DNA from: Streptomyces sp. NBC_01465
GTDB taxonomy: Bacteria; Actinomycetota; Actinomycetes; Streptomycetales; Streptomycetaceae
DNA length: 64,000 nt
Assembly: GCF_036227325.1 (NCBI RefSeq)
Contig: NZ_CP109467.1
Span: forward strand, 5,146,001 to 5,210,000
Reading direction: 5' to 3'
The notes below the pieces were generated by a model. The model did not search any database and was not told where the DNA came from. It saw nothing but the letters and a program-made list of their open reading frames with translations. The translations under genes and the position numbers were made by a program. The first letter of the stretch is position 1; every line of letters starts with the position of its first letter. Below, piece by piece: positions 35,176 to 43,866 of the stretch.

Positions 35176-36459
35176 ATGCGCCGCCGACTGATCAATTCCA
35201 CGCTCGCCGTTGTCCTCGTCGTCATCGCGGTCTTCGGCGTATCGCTCGTCATCGTCGAGACGCGCACCATCAGCAGCAGCGCCCAGGAGAGCGTGGACTC
35301 CGAGGCGCAGCGCCTCGCCTCCATCGTGGACAGCCGTCTGGTCGGCCACGAGAAGGTCTCCACGGAGATACTGCAGGGCCAGATCGACGTCTCCACCCGG
35401 TACGCGGTCATCGAGATCCCCGGCCGCGACACCATCCGCATCGGCACCAAGCCCGAGGGCGGTGTCATCCGGGGCACCGCCGACGGGGAGAGCGGCGAGA
35501 AGGTCTCGGTCGAGGAGTCCCGCTCCTCGGTCACCCGCGAGGTCGGCAAGACCCTGCTGATCATCGGCGCGGTCGCGCTGCTCGCCATCGTGGCCGCGAC
35601 GCTCCTCGCCGTACGGCAGGCCAACAAGCTCGCCGCCCCGCTGACCGACCTCGCCGAGACCGCCGAGCGCCTCGGCTCGGGCGACCCGCGTCCCCGCCAC
35701 AAGCGGTACGCGGTCCCCGAGCTGGACCGCGTCGCCGACGTCCTCGACTCCTCCGCCGAGCGCATCGCCCGCATGCTGACCGCCGAGCGCCGGCTCGCGG
35801 CCGATGCCTCGCACCAGCTCCGTACGCCGCTCACGGCCCTCTCCATGCGCCTGGAGGAGATCACCCTCACCGAGGACCTCGACACGGTGAAGGAGGAGGC
35901 GACGATCGCGCTCACGCAGGTCGAGCGGCTCACCGACGTCGTGGAGCGCCTGCTCACCAACTCCCGCGACCCGCGTACGGGCTCGGCCGTCACCTTCGAC
36001 CTCGACGAGGTCGTCAAGCAGCAGCTGGAGGAGTGGCGGCCTGCCTACCGGAGCTCGGGGCGGGCGATCGTACGGTCGGGGAAGACAAATCTGCGGGCGG
36101 TCGGAACGCCGGGCGCGGTCGCCCAGGTGATGGCCGCGCTGATCGAGAACTCGCTGATGCACGGCGGGGGAACGGTCGCGGTCCGCACCCGCGTCACCGG
36201 CAACCAGGCCGTGATCGAGGTCACGGACGAGGGCCCCGGTGTCCCGCCCGACCTCGGCGCCCGGATCTTCGAGCGGACCATCAGCGGCCGGAACTCCACC
36301 GGCATCGGTCTCGCCGTGGCCCGCGACCTGGCGGAGGCGGACGGCGGGAGGCTGGAGATGCTGCAGCAGCAGCCGCCGGTCTTCGCGCTCTTCCTGAGCC
36401 GGGACGGCAAGGTCGTACGCCCTCTGAACGACTCCGAGCCGGAGCCGACGATCAGGTAG
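35176..36459 (+). CDS. Sensor histidine kinase
   Basis: 427 residues. Membrane helix 1 is at about 7-27, an extracellular sensor of about 95 residues follows, and helix 2 is LLIIGAVALLAIVAATLLAV. A HAMP linker precedes the HisKA motif ASHQLRTPLTAL with phosphoacceptor His213. The ATP domain has ENSLMHGGGT (N box), DEGPGVPPDLGARIFER (G1/F) and TGIGLAVARDLAEADGG (G2). Phosphorylates the upstream regulator; the stimulus is not evident. Its last 8 bp overlap the convergent GtrA-like gene. Confidence 0.94.
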   Translation: MRRRLINSTLAVVLVVIAVFGVSLVIVETRTISSSAQESVDSEAQRLASIVDSRLVGHEKVSTEILQGQIDVSTRYAVIEIPGRDTIRIGTKPEGGVIRGTADGESGEKVSVEESRSSVTREVGKTLLIIGAVALLAIVAATLLAVRQANKLAAPLTDLAETAERLGSGDPRPRHKRYAVPELDRVADVLDSSAERIARMLTAERRLAADASHQLRTPLTALSMRLEEITLTEDLDTVKEEATIALTQVERLTDVVERLLTNSRDPRTGSAVTFDLDEVVKQQLEEWRPAYRSSGRAIVRSGKTNLRAVGTPGAVAQVMAALIENSLMHGGGTVAVRTRVTGNQAVIEVTDEGPGVPPDLGARIFERTISGRNSTGIGLAVARDLAEADGGRLEMLQQQPPVFALFLSRDGKVVRPLNDSEPEPTIR

Positions 36460-36976
36460 TGGAGCTGTTCACCTGAGCCTGGTGGGCCTGGGCCTCAGGG
36501 CTCTCCAGAAAGGATTCAGCAGTCTGTACGGCGTCCCGGGCGGGCAGCGCCTTGAAGACCCAGGTGCGGTACGACCAGAAGCGGAACACCGTGCCGATGC
36601 CGAGCCCGACGACGTTCTTCGCCATGTTGTCGGCGAGCGTCGAGGTAAAGCCGAAGCCGTAGTGCGAAAGGGCGAGGATGCCGTTCTCGATGACCAGGCC
36701 GATGCCGCTGAAGAGCAGGAAGAGCATCAGCTCGCGGCTGCGCTTGTTCTTGTCGGTGTGCCGGTACGTCCAGTAGCGGTTGCCGATGTAGTTCGTGGCG
36801 ATGGCGACGATCGTGGCGATGACCCCGGAACGGACAACCGCCAGGTCAAAAGCGTGCACGCAGATATTGAAAACGATCAGGTTGACCACAAACCCGATCG
36901 CGCCGACCGCCCCGAACTTGGCGATCTCGCGGGCGAGCAGGTCCAGCCGCGTCCGCAGGGCGCCGCGTTCGCTCAT
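36452..36976 (-). CDS. GtrA-like membrane protein
   Basis: 174 residues with four membrane helices: FGAVGAIGFVVNLIVFNICV, RSGVIATIVAIATNYIGNRY, ELMLFLLFSGIGLVIENGIL, and NMAKNVVGLGIGTVFRFWSY. NYIGNRYWTYRH and RFWSYRTWVF are the paired GtrA signatures. Members help to translocate lipid-linked sugars (undecaprenyl-P-glucose or decaprenyl-P-arabinose). Convergent with the kinase and divergent from purK. No glycosyltransferase is adjacent. Confidence 0.9.
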   Translation of the reverse strand: MSERGALRTRLDLLAREIAKFGAVGAIGFVVNLIVFNICVHAFDLAVVRSGVIATIVAIATNYIGNRYWTYRHTDKNKRSRELMLFLLFSGIGLVIENGILALSHYGFGFTSTLADNMAKNVVGLGIGTVFRFWSYRTWVFKALPARDAVQTAESFLESPEAQAHQAQVNSSTT

Positions 36977-37079
36977 GGTGGGGGCCCCGTCCGGATAGGC
37001 AGATGTATGTGGTCAGCCCTTCCACTGTAACCAGCGACCGAGTCGGGGAGCTGTCCGCACGGCGGATACCCTGGAGTAC

Positions 37080-38219
37080 GTGACGTTCCCGGTAGTCGGC
37101 ATGGTCGGTGGCGGTCAGCTCGCCCGAATGACCCACGAGGCGGGCATCCCCCTCGGCATCAGATTCAAGCTCCTCAGTGACACCCCCCAGGACTCGGCGG
37201 CCCAGGTGGTGAGCGAAGTCGTCATCGGCGACTATCGCGACCTGGACACGCTGCGCGCCTTCGCGCGCGGCTGCGACGTGATCACTTTTGATCACGAGCA
37301 CGTACCCACCGAGCACCTGCGGGCCCTGGAAGCGGACGGCGTCGTCGTCCGCCCGGGGCCCGACGCGCTGGTGCACGCCCACGACAAGGGGGTGATGCGC
37401 GCGAAGCTCAGCGAGATCGGCGCGCCCTGCCCCCGCCACCGGATCGTGCGCGATCCGGCGGACGTGGCGGCCTTCGCGGAGGAGGTGGGCGGCTTCCCGG
37501 TGATCCTCAAGACGGTCACGGGCGGCTACGACGGCAAGGGCGTGTGGTTCGTCCGCACGGCCGCCGACGCACAGGACCCCTTCCGGGCGGGCGTGCCCGT
37601 CCTCGCGGAGGAGAAGGTGGACTTCGTACGGGAGCTGGCGGCCAATGTCGTCCGCTCGCCGCACGGCCAGGCGGTCGCGTACCCCGTCGTGGAGTCCCAG
37701 CAGGTCGACGGTGTCTGCGACACGGTCATCGCCCCCGCGCCCGATCTCGACGAGACCCTCTCCGGCGAAGCCCAGCAGCTGGCGCTGCGCATCGCGGACG
37801 AGCTCGGTGTCGTCGGCCACCTCGCGGTCGAGCTCTTCGAGACCCGCGACGGGCGCATCCTCGTCAACGAGCTGGCGATGCGCCCGCACAACTCCGGCCA
37901 CTGGACGATGGACGGCGCGATCACCTCGCAGTTCGCCAACCACGTCCGCGCCGTCCTCGACCTCCCGCTGGGCGATCCGCGCCCGAGGTCGACCTGGACG
38001 GTCATGGCCAATGTCCTGGGCGGCGACTTCCCGGACATGTACCAGGCGTATCTGCACTGCATGGCCCGCGATCCACAGCTCAAGATCCACATGTACGGCA
38101 AGGACGTGAAGCCGGGCCGCAAGGTCGGGCACGTCAACACCTACGGCGACGACCTGGACGACGTGCTGGAGCGCGCCCGTCACGCAGCCGGCTACCTGCG
38201 AGGAACGATCACAGAATGA
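37080..38219 (+). CDS. purK: N5-carboxyaminoimidazole ribonucleotide synthase
   Basis: 379-residue ATP-grasp enzyme. [96 protein letters not shown], and [18 protein letters not shown] are PurK hallmarks. Uses ATP and bicarbonate on AIR in purine synthesis. The GTG start has a GGAG element about 5 nt upstream. Its stop overlaps purE as ATGA. Confidence 0.97.
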   Translation: MTFPVVGMVGGGQLARMTHEAGIPLGIRFKLLSDTPQDSAAQVVSEVVIGDYRDLDTLRAFARGCDVITFDHEHVPTEHLRALEADGVVVRPGPDALVHAHDKGVMRAKLSEIGAPCPRHRIVRDPADVAAFAEEVGGFPVILKTVTGGYDGKGVWFVRTAADAQDPFRAGVPVLAEEKVDFVRELAANVVRSPHGQAVAYPVVESQQVDGVCDTVIAPAPDLDETLSGEAQQLALRIADELGVVGHLAVELFETRDGRILVNELAMRPHNSGHWTMDGAITSQFANHVRAVLDLPLGDPRPRSTWTVMANVLGGDFPDMYQAYLHCMARDPQLKIHMYGKDVKPGRKVGHVNTYGDDLDDVLERARHAAGYLRGTITE

Positions 38220-38740
38220 GCAACCCCCTCATCGGCATCGTCATGGGCTCGGACTCCGACTGGCCCGTGATGGAGGCCGCGGCCCAGGCCCTCGCAGAGT
38301 TCGAGATCCCGTACGAGGTCGACGTCGTCTCGGCGCACCGCATGCCGCGCGAGATGATCGCGTACGGCGAGGAGGCCGCCGGGCGCGGCCTCAAGGCGAT
38401 CATCGCGGGCGCCGGGGGAGCGGCCCACCTCCCGGGCATGCTGGCCTCCGTCACCCCGCTGCCGGTGATCGGCGTCCCCGTCCCGCTGAAGTACCTCGAC
38501 GGCATGGACTCCCTGCTCTCCATCGTGCAGATGCCGGCGGGCGTCCCGGTCGCCACGGTCTCGGTCGGCGGCGCACGCAACGCGGGTCTGCTCGCGGCGC
38601 GGATCCTCGCCACGCAGGACCCCGAACTCATGGTGAAGATGCGGGAGTTCCAGCAGGAGCTGAACGACCAGGCGACGGAGAAGGGCAAGCGGCTGCGTAC
38701 GAAGGTCGAAGGCGCGGGCTCCTTCGGATTCGGAAAGTAG
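38216..38740 (+). CDS. purE: N5-carboxyaminoimidazole ribonucleotide mutase
   Basis: 174 residues, class I Pur[30 protein letters not shown] (catalytic His), [20 protein letters not shown], and [20 protein letters not shown] are conserved. Cytosolic; converts N5-CAIR to CAIR after PurK. Translationally coupled to purK. Confidence 0.97.
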   Translation: MSNPLIGIVMGSDSDWPVMEAAAQALAEFEIPYEVDVVSAHRMPREMIAYGEEAAGRGLKAIIAGAGGAAHLPGMLASVTPLPVIGVPVPLKYLDGMDSLLSIVQMPAGVPVATVSVGGARNAGLLAARILATQDPELMVKMREFQQELNDQATEKGKRLRTKVEGAGSFGFGK

Positions 38741-38750
38741 GCGACCCGCG

Positions 38751-39947
38751 ATGACGACCCTGCCCCCGCACCTCACCGAAGCCCTCGACCTCCTCTCCGA
38801 GTACCCGGTCGTCGACGGCCACAACGACCTCCCCTGGGCGCTGCGCAAGCTGGTCCGCTACGACCTCGACAAGCTCGACATCGCCCGCGACCAGCAGGGC
38901 TCCCTGCACACCGACATCCACCGGCTGCGCAAGGGCGGGGTCGGGGCGCAGTTCTGGTCGGTGTACGTACAGACCGACCTGACCGGCGACGAGGCGGTCA
39001 GCGCGACGCTCGAACAGATCGACTGCGTCGACCAGTTGCTCACCCGCTACCCGAGCGACCTGGTCCGTGCATGGACCGCCGACGACATGGAGACGGCACG
39101 GGCGGGGGGCCGTATCGCGTCCCTCATGGGCGCCGAGGGCGGCCACTCGATCAACAACTCCCTCGCCACGCTCCGCGCCTTCCACGCGCTGGGCGTCCGC
39201 TACATGACGCTCACGCACAACGACAACACCCCGTGGGCGGACTCGGCGACGGACGAGCCGAAGGCCGGCGGGCTGACGGCCTTCGGCCACGAGGTCGTAC
39301 GGGAGATGAACCGCAGCGGCATGCTGGTGGACCTCTCGCACGTGGCGGCGACGACGATGCGCGACGCGATCGCCACCTCCGTGGCGCCGGTGATCTTCTC
39401 GCACTCCTCGTCGCGGGCGATCTGCGACCACCCGCGCAACATCCCGGACGACGTCCTGGCGCTGCTGCCCGCCAACGGCGGTACGGCGATGGCGACTTTC
39501 GTCCCGAAGTTCGTGCTCCCCGAGGCGGTGGCCTGGACGAACCGTGCGGACGACAACATGCGCGCGCACGGTCTGCACCACCTCGACACGACCCCCGAGG
39601 CGATGAAGATCCACGCCGAGTTCGAGGCGGCGAACCCCCGCCCGATGGCGACGGTCTCCACGATCGCCGACCACCTCGACCACATGCGCGAGGTCGCGGG
39701 CGTCGACCACATCGGCATCGGCGGCGACTACGACGGAACGGCCTTCACCCCGGCCGGACTCGAGGACGTCGCGGGCTACCCGAACCTGATCGCGGAGCTC
39801 ATCGGCCGCGGCTGGTCCAAGCCCGACCTGGCGAAGCTCACCTGGCAGAACGCGGTCCGCACCCTGCGCGCGGCCGAGGACGTGTCCCGCGACCTGCAGT
39901 CGCAGCGCGGCCCCTCGAACGCGACGCTGGACCAACTGGACGGCTGA
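38751..39947 (+). CDS. Membrane dipeptidase (renal dipeptidase family, M19)
   Basis: 398 residues. [14 protein letters not shown] holds the first zinc pair (HxD), [20 protein letters not shown] the bridging Glu, [15 protein letters not shown] and [11 protein letters not shown] further ligands, [19 protein letters not shown] the C-terminal His, and IGIGGDYDG the last Asp. Cleaves dipeptides, including some with D-residues. 10 bp after purE and probably co-transcribed. A very strong terminator follows. No signal peptide, so cytoplasmic. Confidence 0.93.
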   Translation: MTTLPPHLTEALDLLSEYPVVDGHNDLPWALRKLVRYDLDKLDIARDQQGSLHTDIHRLRKGGVGAQFWSVYVQTDLTGDEAVSATLEQIDCVDQLLTRYPSDLVRAWTADDMETARAGGRIASLMGAEGGHSINNSLATLRAFHALGVRYMTLTHNDNTPWADSATDEPKAGGLTAFGHEVVREMNRSGMLVDLSHVAATTMRDAIATSVAPVIFSHSSSRAICDHPRNIPDDVLALLPANGGTAMATFVPKFVLPEAVAWTNRADDNMRAHGLHHLDTTPEAMKIHAEFEAANPRPMATVSTIADHLDHMREVAGVDHIGIGGDYDGTAFTPAGLEDVAGYPNLIAELIGRGWSKPDLAKLTWQNAVRTLRAAEDVSRDLQSQRGPSNATLDQLDG

Positions 39948-39960
39948 GCACGGCAGTTGG

Positions 39961-40005
39961 CGGCGGGGGTACGGAACCGGGTTCCGTACCCCCGCCGCTG
40001 CTTTT
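39961..40005 (+). terminator. Strong terminator after dipeptidase gene
   Basis: A nearly perfect 18-bp inverted repeat CGGCGGGGGTACGGAACC / GGTTCCGTACCCCCGCCG (39961-39997), followed by CTGCTTTT. Confidence 0.88.
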
Positions 40006-40034
40006 CAGCAGGCGCACAGGCAGAACGGATGCCC
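40005..40034 (-). repeat. Duplicated 3' end of the VOC gene (partial copy)
   Basis: These 30 bp are identical to 40151-40180, the last codons and stop of the VOC gene (HPFCLCAC-stop). The similarity breaks down beyond the 30 bp. In a minus-strand reading frame this copy is open for about 195 codons (from 40592), but only the ending matches the VOC gene. It looks like a remnant of a tandem duplication. Confidence 0.75.
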
Positions 40035-40150
40035 CGCGGGGACTGCTTTTCGACGCCGCGCTCGCGCCGTTCGGCCCTTGGGGGCCTCTCGGGCTTCGTG
40101 CGGCTGCGCCGGACTCCGTCCGTCGGTTGTGGTGGGTGACGGTGGAGGGG

Positions 40151-40522
40151 TCAGCAGGCGCACAGGCAGAACGGATGCCCAGCCGGGTCCGCGTACACCC
40201 GCCACGTGCGCCCCGCCTCGCCCTTGTCGAGCAGCGTCGCGCCGAGCGCGAGCACCTCGGTCTCCGCTGCGTCCTGGTCCTCGACGGTCAGGTCCAGGTG
40301 GAACTGCTGGGACTTCTCGGACGAGGGCCACTCCGGCGGTACGTGCCCCTCCACCCGCTGGAACGCGAGCGGCGTCCCCTCGTACCCCGCGGTCTCGACC
40401 CACTCGTCGTCGTCCCCGTCCCCGTCCTTGACCGTGCCGCCGAGCACCGCCATGTAGAACGCGGCGAGCGCGCGCGGGTCGGGACAGTCCAGTGCGATCG
40501 TGCCGAGCCTGGCGACAGCCAT
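40151..40522 (-). CDS. VOC (glyoxalase/bleomycin resistance) superfamily protein
   Basis: 123 residues. Two beta-alpha-beta-beta-beta units: ARLGTIALDCPDPRALAAFY at the start and QQFHLDLTVEDQDAAETEVL in the second half. The end YADPAGHPFCLCAC is typical of the glyoxalase-like group. Candidate metal ligands are His in FHLDL and Glu in the first half; the substrate is unknown. Divergent from the CGNR regulator across a repeat-bearing 88-bp region, so it may be regulated by it. Confidence 0.85.
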   Translation of the reverse strand: MAVARLGTIALDCPDPRALAAFYMAVLGGTVKDGDGDDDEWVETAGYEGTPLAFQRVEGHVPPEWPSSEKSQQFHLDLTVEDQDAAETEVLALGATLLDKGEAGRTWRVYADPAGHPFCLCAC

Positions 40523-40542
40523 GATTCCGCCTCTCCGAGAGT

Positions 40543-40602
40543 GTTACCAGTGCTTGCCGTTCACCGGTAACCGTTACTGCATACTCCCGCACAAGAGGTA
40601 AC
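40543..40602. promoter_or_regulatory. Repeated GTTACC/GGTAAC sites between VOC and CGNR genes
   Basis: GTTACC (40543-40548), GGTAAC (40566-40571), GTTAC (40573-40577) and GGTAAC (40597-40602) form two facing pairs. The arrangement suggests a cooperatively bound operator controlling both divergent genes, most simply by the CGNR protein itself. Confidence 0.5.
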
Positions 40603-40610
40603 GTCGCAAT

Positions 40611-41138
40611 ATGAATGACAGAGCTCCCGCACCCGGCGGCCTCGCCCTGATCGAGACGCTGGTGAACACGCTCAGCCTCGACACCGGCGAAGACCGCCTC
40701 GCCGCGGAGTTCTCCCTGACCGGCCCCGCCCTCGCAGAGGCGACGGAGCTGCGCGAAGCGCTACGGGCGGTCTGCCGCGCCCACGCCGGCCACGGCGCCC
40801 CGGACACCGGAGCCGCCCTGACACGCCTGCTGTCGAAGGCCCCGCTGCTCCTGACGATCGACGCGGAGGGCACGGCAACGCTGACCCCCGCCGACCCGGC
40901 CGCACTCCCGTCCCGTATCGCGGCGGCGATAGCGACGGCGGCGGCGGACGGCACCTGGCCGCGCCTCAAGGCATGCGAGGCGGAGGACTGCCACTGGGCG
41001 TACTACGACCGCAGCCCGGCGGGCCGCAGCCGCTGGTGCACGATGTCGGTCTGCGGCAGCCGAGCCAAGATGCGCGCCTACCGGGCGCGGAAGGGCGTTT
41101 CAAGCCCGACGGGCACATCAAGCCCGTCCGGCGATTGA
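40611..41138 (+). CDS. CGNR zinc finger regulator (ABATE domain)
   Basis: 175 residues. N-terminal ABATE-like helical domain (GLALIETLVNTLSLDTGEDR, ALREALRAVC-type stretch). The C-terminal zinc finger is CEAEDCHWAYYDRSPAGRSR then WCTMSVCGSRAK, with four cysteines. The motif reads CGSR instead of the usual CGNR. The family is thought to bind DNA. The last residues (about SSPSGD) and the stop are encoded by a repeated intergenic element. The four upstream GTTACC-type sites suggest autoregulation. Confidence 0.87.
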   Translation: MNDRAPAPGGLALIETLVNTLSLDTGEDRLAAEFSLTGPALAEATELREALRAVCRAHAGHGAPDTGAALTRLLSKAPLLLTIDAEGTATLTPADPAALPSRIAAAIATAAADGTWPRLKACEAEDCHWAYYDRSPAGRSRWCTMSVCGSRAKMRAYRARKGVSSPTGTSSPSGD

Positions 41139-41142
41139 GGAC
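41117..41142 (+). repeat. Streptomyces-type intergenic repeat, copy 1
   Basis: ATCAAGCCCGTCCGGCGATTGAGGAC. The TGA inside it is the stop of the CGNR gene. The same element recurs at 60030 (ATCAAGCCCCTCCGGCGATT...), with one difference. I recall this sequence as widespread in Streptomyces genomes. Confidence 0.75.
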
Positions 41143-41172
41143 AACGCGGCCGAAGGTCGCGTGCCCACCCAC

Positions 41173-42498
41173 CTACGCCCGCGGCCGCCCCATGGCCCGA
41201 AACGTCCAGCCCGCATCCCGCCACGCCACAGCGTCCAGCGCATTGCGGCCGTCCAGAATGATCCGCTCCCCGGCGACCTCACCCAGCGCCACCGCGTCCA
41301 GCTCCCGGAACTCCTGCCACTCCGTCAGGTGCAGCACCACGTCCGCCCCGCGCACCGCCTCGAGCGCGCTCTCCGCGTACGCCAGCGTCGGGAAGAGGCG
41401 GCGGGCGTTCTCCATCCCCTTCGGGTCGTACACGGTCACCTGACCGCCCTGGAGATGGATCTGCCCCGCCACGTTCAGCGCGGGCGAGTCCCGTACGTCG
41501 TCCGAGTCCGGCTTGAACGTGGCGCCCAGCACCGCGACCCGCTTCCCCAGGAAGGAGTCGCCGCCCACGGCCTCCCGCGCCAGCTCCACCATGTGCCCGC
41601 GCCGCCGCATGTTGATCGAGTCGACCTCCCGCAGGAAGGTCAGCGCCTGATCGGCACCCAGCTCGCCGGCCCGCGCCATGAAGGCCCGGATGTCCTTCGG
41701 CAGGCACCCGCCCCCGAAGCCGATACCGGCCCGCAGGAACTTCTTCCCGATGCGCTCGTCGTGCCCGATGGCCTCGGCCAGCTTCACGACGTCACCGTCA
41801 GCCGCCTCGCACACCTCGGCCATGGCGTTGATGAACGAGATCTTCGTCGCCAGGAACGAATTGGCAGAGGTCTTCACGAGCTCAGCGGTGGGGAAGTCCG
41901 TCACCACGAACGGCGACCCTTCCCCCACCGGCCCCGCGTACACCTCGCGCAGCAGCTTCTCGGCCCGCTCGCTCTCCACCCCGACCACGATCCGGTCGGG
42001 GTGCAGGGTGTCCTTGACGGCGAACCCTTCCCGCAGGAACTCCGGGTTCCAGGCGAGCTCGACCCCCTCGCCGAGCGTCTTCGCCAGCCGCGCCGCGGAC
42101 CCGACGGGCACGGTGGACTTGCCGACGACCAGCGCGCCCGCCCGCAGATGCGGCACGAGCGAAGCAAAAGCAGAATCCACAAAACTCATGTCGCACGCGT
42201 ACTCGCCGTGCTTCTGCGGCGTGTTCACGCAGACAAAATGAACGTCCCCGAACTCCCCGACCTCTTCCCACGAGGTCGTGAACCGCAGCCGACCGCTCGA
42301 CCCCTCGATCCCGGCGACGTGCCGCTGCAGGATCTCCTCGAGGCCGGGCTCGTACATGGGCACGCGCCCCTGCGACAGCATCTCGATCTTCTCGGGTACG
42401 ACATCGAGCCCGAGCACCTCGAATCCCAGCTCGGCCATGGCCGCGGCGTGCGTGGCGCCGAGGTATCCGGTGCCGATCACGGTGATCTTGAGGGCCAT
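41173..42498 (-). CDS. UDP-glucose 6-dehydrogenase
   Basis: 441 residues from ATG 42498, with AGGAG upstream. NAD-binding start KITVIGTGYLGATHAAAMAE, then VCVNTPQ, KSTVPVGSA, WNPEFLREGFAVKD and VKTSANSFLATKISFINAMA. The catalytic cysteine, Cys265, is in FGGGCLPKDIRAF, and LGATFKPDSDDVRDSPAL is in the C-terminal domain. Oxidises UDP-glucose to UDP-glucuronate for surface glycans. An earlier in-frame GTG/ATG exists to 42588, but the Rossmann fold starts at 42498. Divergent from the acyl-CoA dehydrogenase gene. Confidence 0.93.
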   Translation of the reverse strand: MALKITVIGTGYLGATHAAAMAELGFEVLGLDVVPEKIEMLSQGRVPMYEPGLEEILQRHVAGIEGSSGRLRFTTSWEEVGEFGDVHFVCVNTPQKHGEYACDMSFVDSAFASLVPHLRAGALVVGKSTVPVGSAARLAKTLGEGVELAWNPEFLREGFAVKDTLHPDRIVVGVESERAEKLLREVYAGPVGEGSPFVVTDFPTAELVKTSANSFLATKISFINAMAEVCEAADGDVVKLAEAIGHDERIGKKFLRAGIGFGGGCLPKDIRAFMARAGELGADQALTFLREVDSINMRRRGHMVELAREAVGGDSFLGKRVAVLGATFKPDSDDVRDSPALNVAGQIHLQGGQVTVYDPKGMENARRLFPTLAYAESALEAVRGADVVLHLTEWQEFRELDAVALGEVAGERIILDGRNALDAVAWRDAGWTFRAMGRPRA

Positions 42499-42622
42499 GC
42501 GGTGCTCCTGGGACGTACGGACAAGAGTGCGGGCCCGAGCATATCCGGGCGCCTCACCGGACACGTTTCCCCCTGTATCCAAGCTCACGTATACCTCCCT
42601 CTTGCGTCCGCATTAAAATGAA

Positions 42623-42642
42623 GTTACTAAACGGTAGTTAAC
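42623..42642. promoter_or_regulatory. AT-rich palindrome upstream of acyl-CoA dehydrogenase
   Basis: GTTACTAAACGGTAGTTAAC holds the inverted repeat ACTA-n5-TAGT with flanking GTTA/TAAC, in an AT-rich patch 23 bp before the TTG start. The shape suits a TetR- or GntR-type regulator of fatty-acid genes. Confidence 0.4.
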
Positions 42643-42664
42643 ATCTTTTGGGGAGTGAACAACC

Positions 42665-43822
42665 TTGGCAGGTTCGCCCGAATTCGACCTGTACCGCCCG
42701 GCCGAGGAGCACGACATGCTCCGCGACGCGATCCGCTCCCTCGCGGAGGCCAAGATCGCTCCCTTCGCGGCCGCGGTCGACGAGGAGGCCCGCTTCCCGC
42801 AGGAGGCGCTCGACGCCCTCACCGCCAACGACCTGCACGCGGTCCACGTCCCCGAGGAGTACGGCGGCGCGGGCGCCGACGCGCTCGCCACGGTCATCGT
42901 GATCGAGGAGGTGGCCCGCGTCTGCGCCTCCTCCTCCCTCATCCCCGCCGTCAACAAGCTCGGCTCGCTCCCCGTGATCCTCTCCGGCTCCGAGGAGCTG
43001 AAGAAGAAGTACATGGGCCCCCTGGCCAAGGGCGAGGGCATGTTCTCGTACTGCCTCTCCGAGCCCGACGCGGGCTCCGACGCGGCCGGCATGAAGACCC
43101 GCGCGGTCCGCGACGGCGACTTCTGGGTGCTCAACGGCGTGAAGCGCTGGATCACCAACGCCGGCGAGTCCGAGTACTACACGGTCATGGCGGTCACCGA
43201 CCCCACCAAGCGCTCGAAGGGCATCTCCGCCTTCGTCGTCGAGAAGTCCGACGAGGGCGTCTCCTTCGGCGCCCCCGAGAAGAAGCTCGGCATCAAGGGC
43301 TCCCCGACCCGCGAGGTCTATCTCGACAACGTCCGCATCCCCGCCGACCGCATGATCGGCGAGGAGGGCACCGGCTTCGCCACGGCGATGAAGACCCTGG
43401 ACCACACCCGCATCACCATCGCGGCCCAGGCGCTCGGCATCGCCCAGGGAGCCTTCGACTACGCCAAGGGCTACGTCCAGGAGCGCAAGCAGTTCGGCAA
43501 GCCGATCGCCGACTTCCAGGGCGTCCAGTTCATGCTCGCCGACATGGCGATGAAGATCGAGGCCGCCCGCCAGCTGACGTACTCCGCAGCGGCGAAGTCC
43601 GAGCGCGGCGACAGCGACCTGACGTTCGCGGGCGCGGCAGCCAAGTGCTTCGCCTCGGACGTGGCCATGGAGGTCACGATCGACGCGATCCAGCTGCTCG
43701 GCGGCTACGGCTACACGCGTGACTACCCGGTGGAGCGCATGATGCGCGACGCCAAAATCACGCAGATCTACGAAGGCACGAACCAGGTCCAGCGCATCGT
43801 CATGGCGCGCAACCTGCCGTAA
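42665..43822 (+). CDS. Acyl-CoA dehydrogenase
   Basis: 385 residues. N-terminal helices (EEHDMLRDAIRSLAEAKIAP), middle beta domain with SYCLSEPDAGSDAAGMKTRA and VLNGVKRWITNAGESEYYTV, and C-terminal bundle with RITIAAQALGIAQGAFDYAK and FGKPIADFQGVQFMLADMAM. The catalytic base Glu lies in ITQIYEGTNQVQRIVMARNL. FAD-dependent; acts on short- or branched-chain acyl-CoA. TTG start with GGGGAGTG upstream. Confidence 0.95.
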   Translation: MAGSPEFDLYRPAEEHDMLRDAIRSLAEAKIAPFAAAVDEEARFPQEALDALTANDLHAVHVPEEYGGAGADALATVIVIEEVARVCASSSLIPAVNKLGSLPVILSGSEELKKKYMGPLAKGEGMFSYCLSEPDAGSDAAGMKTRAVRDGDFWVLNGVKRWITNAGESEYYTVMAVTDPTKRSKGISAFVVEKSDEGVSFGAPEKKLGIKGSPTREVYLDNVRIPADRMIGEEGTGFATAMKTLDHTRITIAAQALGIAQGAFDYAKGYVQERKQFGKPIADFQGVQFMLADMAMKIEAARQLTYSAAAKSERGDSDLTFAGAAAKCFASDVAMEVTIDAIQLLGGYGYTRDYPVERMMRDAKITQIYEGTNQVQRIVMARNLP

Positions 43823-43828
43823 CGGAAA

Positions 43829-43854
43829 GGGCCCGGACGATGAAACCCGGGCCC
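43829..43854. terminator. Bidirectional terminator, acyl-CoA dehydrogenase / phospholipase C
   Basis: GGGCCCGG (43829-43836) / CCGGGCCC (43847-43854), 10-nt loop, between two convergent genes. Confidence 0.7.
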
Positions 43855-43866
43855 CCTCCGCGCTGA

